From Gemmatimonas aurantiaca (GTDB lineage: Bacteria > Gemmatimonadota > Gemmatimonadetes > Gemmatimonadales > Gemmatimonadaceae): a DNA stretch of 64,000 nucleotides. The notes under the pieces are model-generated. The model saw only the letters and a list, made by a program, of their open reading frames with translations. It was not told the origin of the DNA and made no database searches. This document shows, one piece after another, positions 16,940-25,604 of the stretch; position 1 is the stretch's first letter; the number at the start of each line of letters is the position of its first letter. Made by a program: the position numbers and the translations under genes. Location of the stretch: the NCBI RefSeq assembly GCF_037190085.1, contig NZ_JBBCJO010000011.1, positions 124,001 to 188,000 on the forward strand, in the 5' to 3' direction.

Positions 16940-17437
16940 ATGGGACTGGCTGTCATGAACGAGTCGCGCGGGATGGTGTCGATCACGCATCACTTCGGAA
17001 CCATCGAGGTTGCCGAGGACGCGATGATGACGTTCCCCACGGGTGGACTCTTCGGATTCGAGAAGATCACGCGGTATGCCCTGCTTCCCGCCGCGCGTCA
17101 GGGACTCTGGTGGCTCATCGCGCCGAATGCCGATGCCACGACGTTCGTGCTGGCCGATCCGTTCATGCTCGATCCCGACTACGCGATCGATCTGGGCGAA
17201 CGTGAGAAGAACGAGCTGCAACTGGCGACGCCCTCGGATGCGCTGGCCCTCGTGATGCTGACACTGCCCGACATTCCGGGCGTCGCGCCCACCGCCAACA
17301 TGCGCGCGCCGATCGTCTTCAACATCACGCGTCGACTCGCCGCCCAGGTGGTGAGCCGCGATGAATCGCACGAGCTGCAGAAACTCGCGGACCTGGGACG
17401 CTATCCGCTGCAGGAGGGCGGTGTCTCGTTGGGGTGA
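16940..17437 (+). CDS. fliW: Flagellar assembly factor FliW
   Basis: FliW binds cytoplasmic flagellin and, in species with CsrA, antagonises CsrA to couple flagellin secretion to synthesis. The 165-residue product has the family features: a conserved FGTIEV start, TFPTGGLFGFEKITRYALLP, and the C-terminal NITRRLAAQVV segment. The ATG at 16940 follows flgL by 10 bases; an ATG five codons later (16955) is also plausible. csrA, which often follows fliW, is not here. Confidence 0.9.
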   Translation: MGLAVMNESRGMVSITHHFGTIEVAEDAMMTFPTGGLFGFEKITRYALLPAARQGLWWLIAPNADATTFVLADPFMLDPDYAIDLGEREKNELQLATPSDALALVMLTLPDIPGVAPTANMRAPIVFNITRRLAAQVVSRDESHELQKLADLGRYPLQEGGVSLG

Positions 17438-17468
17438 GCAGAATCCGGAGAGTGCCACCGGCGCTTCC

Positions 17469-17637
17469 TATCGATCTCCTCCCTGACCAGCTCCCTCCTG
17501 CTTCCTCTTGAAATATTGACGCCGTGGAGTCGGTGCTCTCCGGATGACGCACACCCGTCATTCGGACAGTCTCGACGCCACGGCGTCATGGGTATCAAGA
17601 GGAAGCAGGAGGGAGCTGGTCAGGAAGGAGATCAATA
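17469..17637. repeat. 169-bp near-perfect palindrome (giant hairpin) between convergent genes
   Basis: Outer arms 17469-17511 and 17595-17637 are 43 bases each with only two mismatches. Middle arms 17517-17532 and 17573-17588 are 16 bases with one mismatch. Inner arms 17539-17549 and 17556-17566 are 11 bases with one mismatch, around a 6-base loop. All three share one centre near 17552. It fills the gap between fliW and the convergent GT41-like gene and would act as a strong bidirectional terminator. The structure is also that of a palindromic mobile repeat; I see no coding capacity and no second full copy here. Confidence 0.85.
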
Positions 17638-17666
17638 GTGGTCCCCTTTGCGCCGCCGTTTTCTGT

Positions 17667-19592
17667 CTACGCTGCGGGGCGCTCTAACCCGGCGCTCACG
17701 GGCTTCGGAAATCCGAACCCTTCCTCCGCCAGATCGTCGAACAGGCTCTGCAACGCCACGCCGTATTCGCGTGAGGCGAGGAATGGCGCCTGGGGCAGCG
17801 CATCGCGGATCTTCGCGCAGACACTGGTGTGATACGCGGCATCGGTGGCCAGTCGGACCGTGAGATCCACATATGCATCGGCATCGGCGGCGACCAGTTC
17901 ATCGAGACCGATCGATTGCACGATGCTCGCGTCGCCTGTGCCACGCAGCCAGGGAGACCGTCGGGTCACGGCGGGAACACCGGCCTGCATCGCCAGCGCC
18001 ACCGAGGTGGAGCTGCCATGCGGGAAGGTCCCCAGGTACACCGTCGCCATCTCGTAGAGCTGATGTGTATCGCGCGGCGAGAGTTCGCGCAACACGACGA
18101 CACGACGCGGATCGACCCGATGCGCCCGACACATCGATTCGATGAGCCCCGCGAGATTGATGGCGCCCTTCACGCCGGACCATCCCGGATTGAATGGGGC
18201 CAGCACCAGATAACCTCCCGGAATCCTGGCCAGCGCGCGGATCCAGGCATCGAGCTGCACCGGCACGATCTTGTCCACGGCGCCCCCGTTGTACAGCACC
18301 GTCGCATTGGCCGGAATGCGCAACGCCGCCCGGTCGATCCGGCGAATGGGCGGTTGCGGCACGAACGGCAGGTAGCTGAGCAGCACCCGCGGGATTTCCG
18401 CCAGACGCTCCCGGCACTCACTCAGCAGCGAGGCACGCGCGTCCGGGTGCGGCGTCACCGTGGCGACATGCGTGAAGCTGGAGAATCCGGTGGACATCGG
18501 CACGTAGCTGTTCATCAGGACCTGCACCCGGGCGAGACGCGAATGCACCAGGAGATCCGTGGGTGATGCACCGATGGTGGCGGCATACGAATAGACGAAC
18601 ACATCGAGATCGTCGGCGTGAATCCGGTCGATCATCTCGCGTACATTGAGACCATTCAGCGTGCGCACGGCACTCACGAAACGGAACAGGCGCTGATACA
18701 ACGTGATGTCGTGCTCACACTGCCGGTCCACGAGATCCTGTGAATAGACGATGATCTCGTAGCGGTCCTGGTCGAAGTGTTCGAACTGTGAACAGAACGC
18801 CACCGGATCCGGGTGCCTGAGGATGGTGCGCAGCAGCACACCCAGACGGATGCGCCGGCCGGCCGGCCGTACCGCCGCCGGACCGCTCCCACTGCCACGC
18901 AGGGTCTCGATTTCCGTGGTCATCGCCTCGATGAGCCGGGCGCGCGCATCGAGGACCGCACGGACGGACACATCGGAGTAGATGACCATGCCGATGTCGA
19001 GATGTCGGATGACTACGTTCACGATGGTGGCGAGACGCGAACGGAGCGCACGGTTGCGCACCTGATCCCGCAACCAGTCCAGCATCTGCGTCAGCCATTC
19101 CACGTAGCGGGCATCGTCGCCCATCGCCCGGTACACCGGCCGCACGAACAACCAGGCGAAATACCGCTCCATGACATGTTCGGGACAGCCGTGCAGATCC
19201 CGCATGATGGGCATTTCCCACGGCTGGGTGTCGAGCACGGCGATCACGAAGGCGTGCATGGCCATGGGATGAGTCCATCCCGTGGCCATGATCTCCCGCG
19301 CCGAGGCGATGCGCTTCTCCGCGGCGGCGGTCCGATCGAACACCAGTCCCGTTTGTGAGGGGGCGTCAGGGCGATGGAAGAGCCCCGCACGCAGAACGGT
19401 CTCCACGTCGTCTCTCGTGCACTGGCCGAGTGCGGCACACAGTTGCTCGCGTGCGCTGCGCAACAGCGTCAGCCAGTCCGCACGTGGCGCCGGCGCCACC
19501 AGGGGCCAGTCCTGTCCATTGCGGAACCAGCTCGCGATATCGGCGATCCCGTCAGCGGTCGTGGCGCACTTCGAAGCGGCTTCGTGTGACAT
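17667..19592 (-). CDS. GT41/SPINDLY-like protein O-glycosyltransferase
   Basis: The C-terminal half resembles the bacterial O-GlcNAc-transferase/SPINDLY family (GT41): LYNGGAVDKIVPVQLDAWIRAL, VLAPFNPGWSG, then LYEMATVYLGTFPHGSSTSVALAMQAGVPAV, which forms the nucleotide-sugar site. The N-terminal 300 residues are helical without clear TPR motifs. Start MSHEAASK at 19590-19592 gives 641 residues; the frame upstream is arginine-rich and lies over the neighbouring gene. It is the last gene of a four-gene operon with a CgeB-like transferase, a DegT aminotransferase and a Gfo/Idh oxidoreductase, next to flgL and 12 kb from fliC. Most likely a flagellin glycosyltransferase; the acceptor is inferred. 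Confidence 0.75.
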   Translation of the reverse strand: MSHEAASKCATTADGIADIASWFRNGQDWPLVAPAPRADWLTLLRSAREQLCAALGQCTRDDVETVLRAGLFHRPDAPSQTGLVFDRTAAAEKRIASAREIMATGWTHPMAMHAFVIAVLDTQPWEMPIMRDLHGCPEHVMERYFAWLFVRPVYRAMGDDARYVEWLTQMLDWLRDQVRNRALRSRLATIVNVVIRHLDIGMVIYSDVSVRAVLDARARLIEAMTTEIETLRGSGSGPAAVRPAGRRIRLGVLLRTILRHPDPVAFCSQFEHFDQDRYEIIVYSQDLVDRQCEHDITLYQRLFRFVSAVRTLNGLNVREMIDRIHADDLDVFVYSYAATIGASPTDLLVHSRLARVQVLMNSYVPMSTGFSSFTHVATVTPHPDARASLLSECRERLAEIPRVLLSYLPFVPQPPIRRIDRAALRIPANATVLYNGGAVDKIVPVQLDAWIRALARIPGGYLVLAPFNPGWSGVKGAINLAGLIESMCRAHRVDPRRVVVLRELSPRDTHQLYEMATVYLGTFPHGSSTSVALAMQAGVPAVTRRSPWLRGTGDASIVQSIGLDELVAADADAYVDLTVRLATDAAYHTSVCAKIRDALPQAPFLASREYGVALQSLFDDLAEEGFGFPKPVSAGLERPAA

Positions 19593-19615
19593 GCGGAGAA
19601 TTGAGGACGATGCCG

Positions 19616-20827
19616 TCAGGCCGCGCGTTCCGCGGTCGGCAACACATCGGGGTGTGGAAACGGACGACCGAGACGATGAGCGTCGACGACGGCACCGAGG
19701 TGTCGCACGAGGGTGTCCAGATCGAAGCGTTCGCGGGCACGCAGCAGGCCCTGCGTGGCGCGCTCCTGCATGGCCGGCGTGCGTGCGTGACGCAGCGTGT
19801 CGGCCACAACATCCGCGATGGTGTCGGGCTGGCCGTTCCAGCACACGAAGCGTTCACGGCCCACGTGTGCGTCGATGAAACCGTTGCTGTCGGAGATGAC
19901 GCCGGCGCCTGCATGGAGGCCCAGCAGGAACCGGTCATGCACCGAATCGGTGGTGCCGGGTTGCACGTTGAGCACGAACGCCGACGCCGCCATGCGGCGA
20001 CGCACATCCGGCAACTGCATGCCCGGAAGGAACGTGGCGCCACCCGATGGCGCTTCGAGATGGTGCCATTCGCCGCCGACAAAGGTCACCGGCAGCGGCA
20101 ACAGGGCCTGCGCCACGGCCGTGGCATGACGGATGCGCGCGAGATGATCGGCGTGTGCGACCAGTGCATGCCAGCGTGCATCGAACACCGCATCCGGTGC
20201 GAGCGCGGTGGCTACATCCCACACGCGCGATGGCCCGCTTGTGCTCTGCAGGGCATCGGCCAGCGAGAAGATGAACCGGAGACCTTTCGCGTCGACCGTA
20301 CCGCGCAGCATCGATGCGTACCGCTCAGGATCACCGCCCTTGCTGGCAAATAGCACCGTCTGCTCACGACGTGCGAGCGGCAGCACTTCATCGGTCCAGG
20401 ATGCCACGGCCAGACGGAACAACCCACGATGACTCCCGGCGGGAGAAATGGCCATCGAGACATCATGATGGCCATCGTCGCCGTGCAGGAAGATCGTCTG
20501 CGCCGAGCGTGTTTCGTGGCGCGACGGGTAGTAACACGGACTGTCCAGCATGAGCCCGACGTACGGCACGCCGAGAGCGTCGTACGCCAGCTGTCCGTTC
20601 GCGCCCACGATGTTGGAGCCGTACCCGGAGTACCCACAGAAGAACGCCGTGCGATCTTCCATGACGACGCGCCGCAGTTCGGTCGGTGTTGCCAGACGCG
20701 ACAGATCCAGTACCTCGGCGGTCCATCCGGCCCGCGCAAAAGCGCGCGCCAGATCCGTGGACAGATACGACAGCACGTTGTAACTGCTGACGCCCGTGCA
20801 CAGCACGACGTGGCGACGCGTGGGCAT
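19616..20827 (-). CDS. CgeB-like glycosyltransferase
   Basis: A 403-residue protein whose C-terminal part matches the Glyco_trans_1_2/CgeB type: LNVQPGTTDSVHDRFLLGLHAGAGVISDSNGF, then WNGQPDTIADVVADTLRHA. The N-terminal half has a Rossmann-like start (RRHVVLCTGVSSYNVLSYLS) and a conserved FFCGYSGYGSNIVG block. I chose the start MPTRRHV (20825-20827), 29 bases after the aminotransferase stop; a longer frame would run back into that gene. It probably transfers a sugar to flagellin or extends the flagellin glycan. No membrane segments are seen. Confidence 0.72.
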   Translation of the reverse strand: MPTRRHVVLCTGVSSYNVLSYLSTDLARAFARAGWTAEVLDLSRLATPTELRRVVMEDRTAFFCGYSGYGSNIVGANGQLAYDALGVPYVGLMLDSPCYYPSRHETRSAQTIFLHGDDGHHDVSMAISPAGSHRGLFRLAVASWTDEVLPLARREQTVLFASKGGDPERYASMLRGTVDAKGLRFIFSLADALQSTSGPSRVWDVATALAPDAVFDARWHALVAHADHLARIRHATAVAQALLPLPVTFVGGEWHHLEAPSGGATFLPGMQLPDVRRRMAASAFVLNVQPGTTDSVHDRFLLGLHAGAGVISDSNGFIDAHVGRERFVCWNGQPDTIADVVADTLRHARTPAMQERATQGLLRARERFDLDTLVRHLGAVVDAHRLGRPFPHPDVLPTAERAA

Positions 20828-20855
20828 GGGCGATGGACGTCCGGGACTCACTGGT

Positions 20856-22022
20856 TCAGCGACCGAAGAAACGGCGCACGGTGTCCGCGACACGGCCCAC
20901 CTGGGCTTCGGTCAACGTGGGGAACATGGGCAGACTGAGCAGCGAAGACGCCACACGTTCCGTCACCGGCAGCGATCCTTCGGCATAGCCGAGCGACGCG
21001 TACGCTTCCTGGCGATGCAGCGGAATGGGATAGTGCAGGCCGCAGCCGATGCGCGCCGAGGTCAGTGCTTGACGCAGCGCCTCCCGTGCCGGTGTGCGCA
21101 CGACATACAGATGCCACACATGCTCGGCCCATGGCGCCGTCTGCGGCAGGTCGAGATCGGCGAGATCGCCAAGCGCCTCCTGATACCAGCGCGCAACACG
21201 CTGCCGTCCGGCCGTAGCCGCATCGAGGTCCTGCAGCTTGATGCGCAACACCGCGGCCTGGATGGCATGCAGGCGTCCATTGTATCCCTCGCTCACGTGC
21301 ACGTACTTCTCGCGCTGGCCGTGTTCGCGCAGCCGGCGCACGCCTTCGACGATGCGCGGATCATTGGTGGTCACCGCACCACCTTCGCCCACCGAACCCA
21401 GGTTCTTGCCAGGATAGAAGGAGAAGGAACCAGCCACGCCCATCGTGCCGGCCGAACGACCGCGATACCGCGCCCCATGGGCCTGGGCGGCGTCTTCCAC
21501 GACCCACAATCCATGCTGCGCCGCGAGGGCGAGCAGCGGATCCATGTCGGCCGGCTGCCCATAGAGATGCACCGGAACGATGCCCACCGTGCGGGGGCCG
21601 ATGGCCGCGGCAACGGCCGCGGGATCGAGTGTCATCGTGACCGGATCGATATCCACGAACACCGGCTTTCCACCGGCCTGCGTGATCGCTTCCGATGTGG
21701 CGATGAACGTATGCGAAGCGGTGATGACTTCATCACCGGGCTCGAGACCCAGCGACAGAAAGATGAAGCGCAGCGAGTCGGTGCCATTGGCCACACCGAT
21801 GGCATGCTGCGTGCCGACATAGACGGCGAACTCGCGTTCGAATCCTTCCACTTCCGGGCCACCCACGAATGCCGCCGAACGCAGCGCACGGCGGAACGCG
21901 GCCACGAACTCCTCTTCCCGTTCGCGATGCGGTTCGACGAGATCGAGAAACGGGATGGGCGTCGTGTCGGTGAGGGTGTCCGCGGATGTTGGCGCGGCAT
22001 TCGGCATCAGGATGGCGGACAT
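20856..22022 (-). CDS. DegT/DnrJ/EryC1-family sugar aminotransferase
   Basis: A PLP-dependent aminotransferase acting on nucleotide keto-sugars. The 388-residue product has the family landmarks: IPFLDLV at the N-terminus, ANGTDSLRFIF, ASHTFIATSEAI, VEDAAQAHGA and the PLP lysine in SFSFYPGKNLGSVGEGGAV. Its start shares one base with the oxidoreductase stop (TGATG). The oxidoreductase/aminotransferase pair resembles WbpB/WbpE and related pathways that make 3- or 4-amino sugars for surface glycans, here presumably for flagellin. Confidence 0.88.
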   Translation of the reverse strand: MSAILMPNAAPTSADTLTDTTPIPFLDLVEPHREREEEFVAAFRRALRSAAFVGGPEVEGFEREFAVYVGTQHAIGVANGTDSLRFIFLSLGLEPGDEVITASHTFIATSEAITQAGGKPVFVDIDPVTMTLDPAAVAAAIGPRTVGIVPVHLYGQPADMDPLLALAAQHGLWVVEDAAQAHGARYRGRSAGTMGVAGSFSFYPGKNLGSVGEGGAVTTNDPRIVEGVRRLREHGQREKYVHVSEGYNGRLHAIQAAVLRIKLQDLDAATAGRQRVARWYQEALGDLADLDLPQTAPWAEHVWHLYVVRTPAREALRQALTSARIGCGLHYPIPLHRQEAYASLGYAEGSLPVTERVASSLLSLPMFPTLTEAQVGRVADTVRRFFGR

Positions 22023-23098
22023 CAGGCGGCCCCTCGCATGGTCACTGCACCGGTGAGCGGGAATTCATTCTGGAGTTCACGGACGCGGGAGAGCTGACGT
22101 TGCGCCTCCTCGAGAATGCGCACGACACGAAGGCCGGCCCGTCCATCGCTGCGCGGCGTGCCACCGTTGTGGATGCAGTCCACGAGATGTTCCACTTCCA
22201 CGGCCAGTGCTTCACGGCCGCTGAGCTGCGGGACGAGCATGTCGCCCTGTCGATAGCTCACGAACTGCTGGTACACCTCACCCGGTGTCAGCTCGGCCTT
22301 GATGGAGACCCCGCGGTCGTAGATGCGCACCTTCTCCGACGGTTCCACGTCGTCGTACACGATCATGCGTTGCGACCCCCCGACGATGGTGCGTCGCACC
22401 TTGGCCGGGGCCAGCCAGTTCACGTGCACATGCGCCAGCACGTTGCCCGGATAGGTCACGGTGAGATACGCAATGTTCTCCTGCGAGCCGCCGGCGTGCG
22501 TGGCACCCAGGCAGTGCACCGACACGGGATCCTGTCCATCGAGCAGATAGTCGATGATGCTGAGATCGTGTGGCGCGAGATCCCAGAGCACGTTCACGTC
22601 GCTCTGGAAGAGGCCGAGGTTGATGCGCACGCTGTCGATGTAGAAGAGTTCCCCCATCGATCCATCGTGCAGGGTGTCGTACATCTTCTGCACGGCGCCC
22701 GTGTACACGAACGTGTGGTCCACGGCGCACACGAGCCCCTGGCGGTCGGCCAGGGCGATGAGTTCCTCGGCGTGCTCGGCGCTCGTGGTGAACGGCTTCA
22801 TCACCAGCACATGTTTGCCGGCGAGCAGGGCGCGCTTGGCCAGCTGATAGTGGGCCGCGGCCGGCGTGGCGATCACCACCAGCCGCACCCGCGGATCGTC
22901 GATCACCGATGCCGGATCGTCGTTGGCAGCGGGGACATGAAATTCACGCGCGACGGCTTCCGCCCGCTCGCGGCGCATATCCGCCACGCGCTCGACACGA
23001 CAGCGCGGATGGCGGTTGAAGTTGCGAATCAGATTGGGACCCCAGTATCCGCAGCCGATGATACCGACGCCGATGTCTGCCTGGTGAGTGCTGGTCAT
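22022..23098 (-). CDS. Gfo/Idh/MocA-family NAD(P)-dependent sugar oxidoreductase
   Basis: A 358-residue oxidoreductase with the N-terminal nucleotide fold GVGIIGCGYWGPNLIRNF, the substrate-site motif KPFTTSAEHAEELI, and DLAPHDLSIIDYLL. These are typical of nucleotide-sugar dehydrogenases of the WbpB type. It starts at MTSTHQADIG (23096-23098); the preceding reading frame crosses the promoter region. First gene of the four-gene glycan operon, 58 bases after a predicted sigma-54 transcription start. Likely oxidises UDP-sugar at C3 to feed the aminotransferase downstream. Confidence 0.85.
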   Translation of the reverse strand: MTSTHQADIGVGIIGCGYWGPNLIRNFNRHPRCRVERVADMRRERAEAVAREFHVPAANDDPASVIDDPRVRLVVIATPAAAHYQLAKRALLAGKHVLVMKPFTTSAEHAEELIALADRQGLVCAVDHTFVYTGAVQKMYDTLHDGSMGELFYIDSVRINLGLFQSDVNVLWDLAPHDLSIIDYLLDGQDPVSVHCLGATHAGGSQENIAYLTVTYPGNVLAHVHVNWLAPAKVRRTIVGGSQRMIVYDDVEPSEKVRIYDRGVSIKAELTPGEVYQQFVSYRQGDMLVPQLSGREALAVEVEHLVDCIHNGGTPRSDGRAGLRVVRILEEAQRQLSRVRELQNEFPLTGAVTMRGAA

Positions 23099-23166
23099 GG
23101 GGGATGGGGGAAAACCGAATGGTGGTACCACAAAGGGCGGGTCGCCCGGATATCGCCATTCGATTA

Positions 23167-23182
23167 AGCAAGAAGTGAGCCA
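23167..23182 (-). promoter_or_regulatory. Sigma-54 (-24/-12) promoter for the oxidoreductase-glycosyltransferase operon
   Basis: Minus strand: TGGCTC-ACTTC-TTGCT, GG-N10-GC spacing exact, -12 box perfect. Immediately upstream lies an AT-rich block with the direct repeat TTACAATGAC-TTACAAATGG (23181-23199 region), whose TTACAATGACTT recurs next to the sigma-54 promoter at 29820-29835. Confidence 0.72.
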
Positions 23183-23187
23183 TTTGT

Positions 23188-23199
23188 AAGTCATTGTAA
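23188..23199 (-). promoter_or_regulatory. Shared 12-base element TTACAATGACTT upstream of a sigma-54 promoter
   Basis: The same 12 bases occur at 29841-29852, in both cases 5-6 bases upstream of a -24 box on the same strand. Could be an activator or bending-protein site; binding protein unknown. Confidence 0.5.
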
Positions 23200-23305
23200 A
23201 ACAATCACTTGTGCGTTGTTTAGCGAGCGGGTTTCGAGCAACCGGCATCAATTGCCGGTGTCACATTGCCGGTCGGGTATCGGGGGCTGGCCTCCCGAGA
23301 CCCGA

Positions 23306-24472
23306 CTACCAACCCTGAGCGGTGATGCTGACGCGTCGGGTGAACTGCTGGAGCAGATCGTAGCCATCCCAGACGTGGTGGAACGCCAGCGCCTGGCCCA
23401 CGGGCACGATGCGATCGATGCCGCGACCATTGAAGGCCCGCGCGGCGGCCACCAGCGTCTCGCGGGACAGACCGAAGGCGGTGAGCGTCTGATCTCGTCG
23501 CACGAGCCAGGGCGCCAGCGCGTCCAGCGAGGGCAGGGCGACTTCATGAAACAGACCACCGCCCGGTGCAACGCGACGCAGCGATTCGAGCGTGGCCAGT
23601 CGCACCACCGTGACTTCCGGCGAGACGCGCGAGACCTGTGTGGCGCCTTCATCGATGGCGGCACGCGCGGCCTCGGTGAGTTTGGCGAGCACGGTCCCGG
23701 CTTCACTGTGCACACCACGTCGCGCCGCGGCGGCTGCCACGCGTGCCCAGAAGTCGGGCGCGATGTCATCGACATCTTCCGGCGAACCGATCCACGCCAC
23801 GAGACGTGGTGAGGCGCAGGCATTCTGGTCGAACCAGAACGCATCGTTGGCAAATCGGTCAGCCAGCGCGTCGCGCTCGCTGTTGTCGAGTGCCGCCACG
23901 GCCTGTGCCACCAGCACACACCCGCTGTAACGATCGGGGAATACCAGCTCGATGGCATGGGGCGGCAACGGAATGGCCCGCAGCGACGACACCGCCGCAT
24001 CCCCTCCCCACAACACACGCACATCACACTGCGTCGACAGTGCCGCGGTCTGCGCGTCGTCGTGGCCGTAGCGCACGAATCGTGAGACGGCGCCCACGTC
24101 GGCGTGTTCCGGCTGCTGCAGCACGTTTTCCACCACCGCGGCCACACGCGCACCCACACCGCTCAATCGCTGCGAAAGACGCACCACGTTGTTGTTGCCC
24201 GCCAGCAGCGAAAGAATCCACGAATACACGAACAGCGTGTCCACATTGGACGGCGGCACATGAAACACCGTGCCGCGCGGAACGAGAACGGACTCGTCGC
24301 CTTCGAGCGAACGGAAGTGCGCTTCGAGTTTTCGCGTTTCGACCGGACGCAGCCAGAATGCGAGAGCCTGCACCGCACCTTCGCGCCGGAGTGCCGGATC
24401 CGACGACAGCGCGCGCGACAGGGCATGCGTGAAGGCCAGGGTGCGCGCATCGAACGGAACGAGCGCGCTCAT
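23306..24472 (-). CDS. LuxC-like acyl-CoA/acyl-protein reductase
   Basis: LuxC-type reductases reduce an activated acyl group to an aldehyde with NADPH, through a cysteine acyl-enzyme. The 388-residue product has the family's FHVPPSNVDTLFVYSW and LAGNNNVVRLS blocks and the catalytic cysteine at about residue 219 in FDQNACASPRLV. Its start overlaps the luxE-like stop by 4 bp. It is last in an operon with LuxE, an AMP ligase, an SDR and an ACP, with no luciferase genes, so a role in light production is unlikely. More probably it modifies an acyl group destined for the flagellin glycan. The substrate is unknown. Confidence 0.85.
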   Translation of the reverse strand: MSALVPFDARTLAFTHALSRALSSDPALRREGAVQALAFWLRPVETRKLEAHFRSLEGDESVLVPRGTVFHVPPSNVDTLFVYSWILSLLAGNNNVVRLSQRLSGVGARVAAVVENVLQQPEHADVGAVSRFVRYGHDDAQTAALSTQCDVRVLWGGDAAVSSLRAIPLPPHAIELVFPDRYSGCVLVAQAVAALDNSERDALADRFANDAFWFDQNACASPRLVAWIGSPEDVDDIAPDFWARVAAAAARRGVHSEAGTVLAKLTEAARAAIDEGATQVSRVSPEVTVVRLATLESLRRVAPGGGLFHEVALPSLDALAPWLVRRDQTLTAFGLSRETLVAAARAFNGRGIDRIVPVGQALAFHHVWDGYDLLQQFTRRVSITAQGW

Positions 24473-25584
24473 GCGCCAACCGTTGTGGCGATCACATCAC
24501 TGCAGCCGCGCAATTCGGCACGGGGGACACGACCCAACACCCTGAAACCCTTGCCGCGTCGAGAAGCTTCCGGCGCGTCCTCCTGTACGATCATTCCGCG
24601 ATCCTCCGTGAGAATGGAGTGACCGGGATAACTGCGCGGCAGGAGGCTCACCACCTGGATCACGCCTTCGGTGCCATGGGGAACCACCTCGAGCGTGCGC
24701 GGATCGCGAATGAGCACATCGGCAAAATCCGGCGGATAGAGCAGCCCATCGTCGCCTTCCAGAAAGACGCCGCCGATCTGCTCCACCATGCCGTAGAAGT
24801 TGTGCACGCGTGTGAGTCCGGTGTGTTCACGCAGACGGTTCTTGAAGACTGCGTCTGACACCGATCGTTCGATCAGCTTCTTCCAGCCGCCCGAGTGCAC
24901 GAGGATGCCTTGGGAAAGATCCACGCTGCCCGGTGGCAATTGCTCCACGAGCGCCTGCCAGGCGACGAACGTGAAGCCGAACATCAGGAAGGGCGCGTGG
25001 CCGAACCGCTCGAGAAAACGCGCGATGATCTCGTGTTGCGGCACCAGCGCATCGTCGAGCGCGAAGGCATGCGCCGCGCCGAAGGTCATCATGCCGAGCA
25101 CGCCGGCGCCGCGGGCACTCAGCGCACCTTTTCCGCGGATGATGGACGGCGTGTCGAGGACGAGCATGGGCAGACGCTTCGGCCCCAGCAGTGTGCTCAT
25201 GATGCTGGCCAATGCCGTGCGCTGCAGGGCCGCGGCATCCCGGTCGAGCACGATGCGACTGGGGCTCTGACCCGTGGTGCCGCTCGACACCAGCACCGTG
25301 GCGATGTCGCTGTCGGGGATGCTCTGCAGTTGATGACTCTTGAACAGCCCCACCGGCACCCAGGGGACATCGGCGATGGTGTCGATGCGATGCCGCGCCG
25401 CGGGAAAGAGCGCATCCACCAGTCGCGCATACGGCGCCGAGGCCGCGCAGTGATGTGCCGTCAACGCAGCAAGACCGTCCCGAAGCCGTTCGATTTTTTC
25501 GTGGCGGTCACGCGTGTACTGCGGAACAGCCAGCAAGGGTGCGATGGAATCGGAAAGGGAATCGGGGGGCGTGCTGATCGCCAT
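24469..25584 (-). CDS. LuxE-like acyl-protein synthetase
   Basis: LuxE activates a carboxylic acid with ATP and holds it on a C-terminal cysteine before passing it to LuxC. The 371-residue product has the AMP-forming motif LVSSGTTGQSPSRI, GFTFVAWQALVEQ, HSGGWKKLIE and NFYGMVEQIGG. It also has a C-terminal cysteine at about residue 361 (ELRGCSDV), close to the position acylated in Vibrio LuxE. It overlaps the LuxC-like gene by 4 bp, so the two are translationally coupled as a working pair. Confidence 0.85.
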   Translation of the reverse strand: MAISTPPDSLSDSIAPLLAVPQYTRDRHEKIERLRDGLAALTAHHCAASAPYARLVDALFPAARHRIDTIADVPWVPVGLFKSHQLQSIPDSDIATVLVSSGTTGQSPSRIVLDRDAAALQRTALASIMSTLLGPKRLPMLVLDTPSIIRGKGALSARGAGVLGMMTFGAAHAFALDDALVPQHEIIARFLERFGHAPFLMFGFTFVAWQALVEQLPPGSVDLSQGILVHSGGWKKLIERSVSDAVFKNRLREHTGLTRVHNFYGMVEQIGGVFLEGDDGLLYPPDFADVLIRDPRTLEVVPHGTEGVIQVVSLLPRSYPGHSILTEDRGMIVQEDAPEASRRGKGFRVLGRVPRAELRGCSDVIATTVGA

Positions 25585-25604
25585 GACGATGCGGTTCGCC
25601 GATC

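Larger units (their letters stand above)
23099..23305. other. Intergenic region between luxC-like gene and oxidoreductase gene
   Basis: It contains the sigma-54 promoter and two hairpins: ACCGGCA/TGCCGGT at 23241-23259, and a longer one at 23272-23306 with stems GTCGGGT/ACCCGAC and CGGGGG/CCTCCCG that touches the luxC-like stop codon. The latter probably ends the upstream acyl-cassette operon on the minus strand. Confidence 0.55.

Noticed and set aside
23306..25584. Bioluminescence operon from luxC and luxE homologs
   Set aside because: No luxA, luxB or luxD is present; the neighbours are sugar and flagellin-modification genes.
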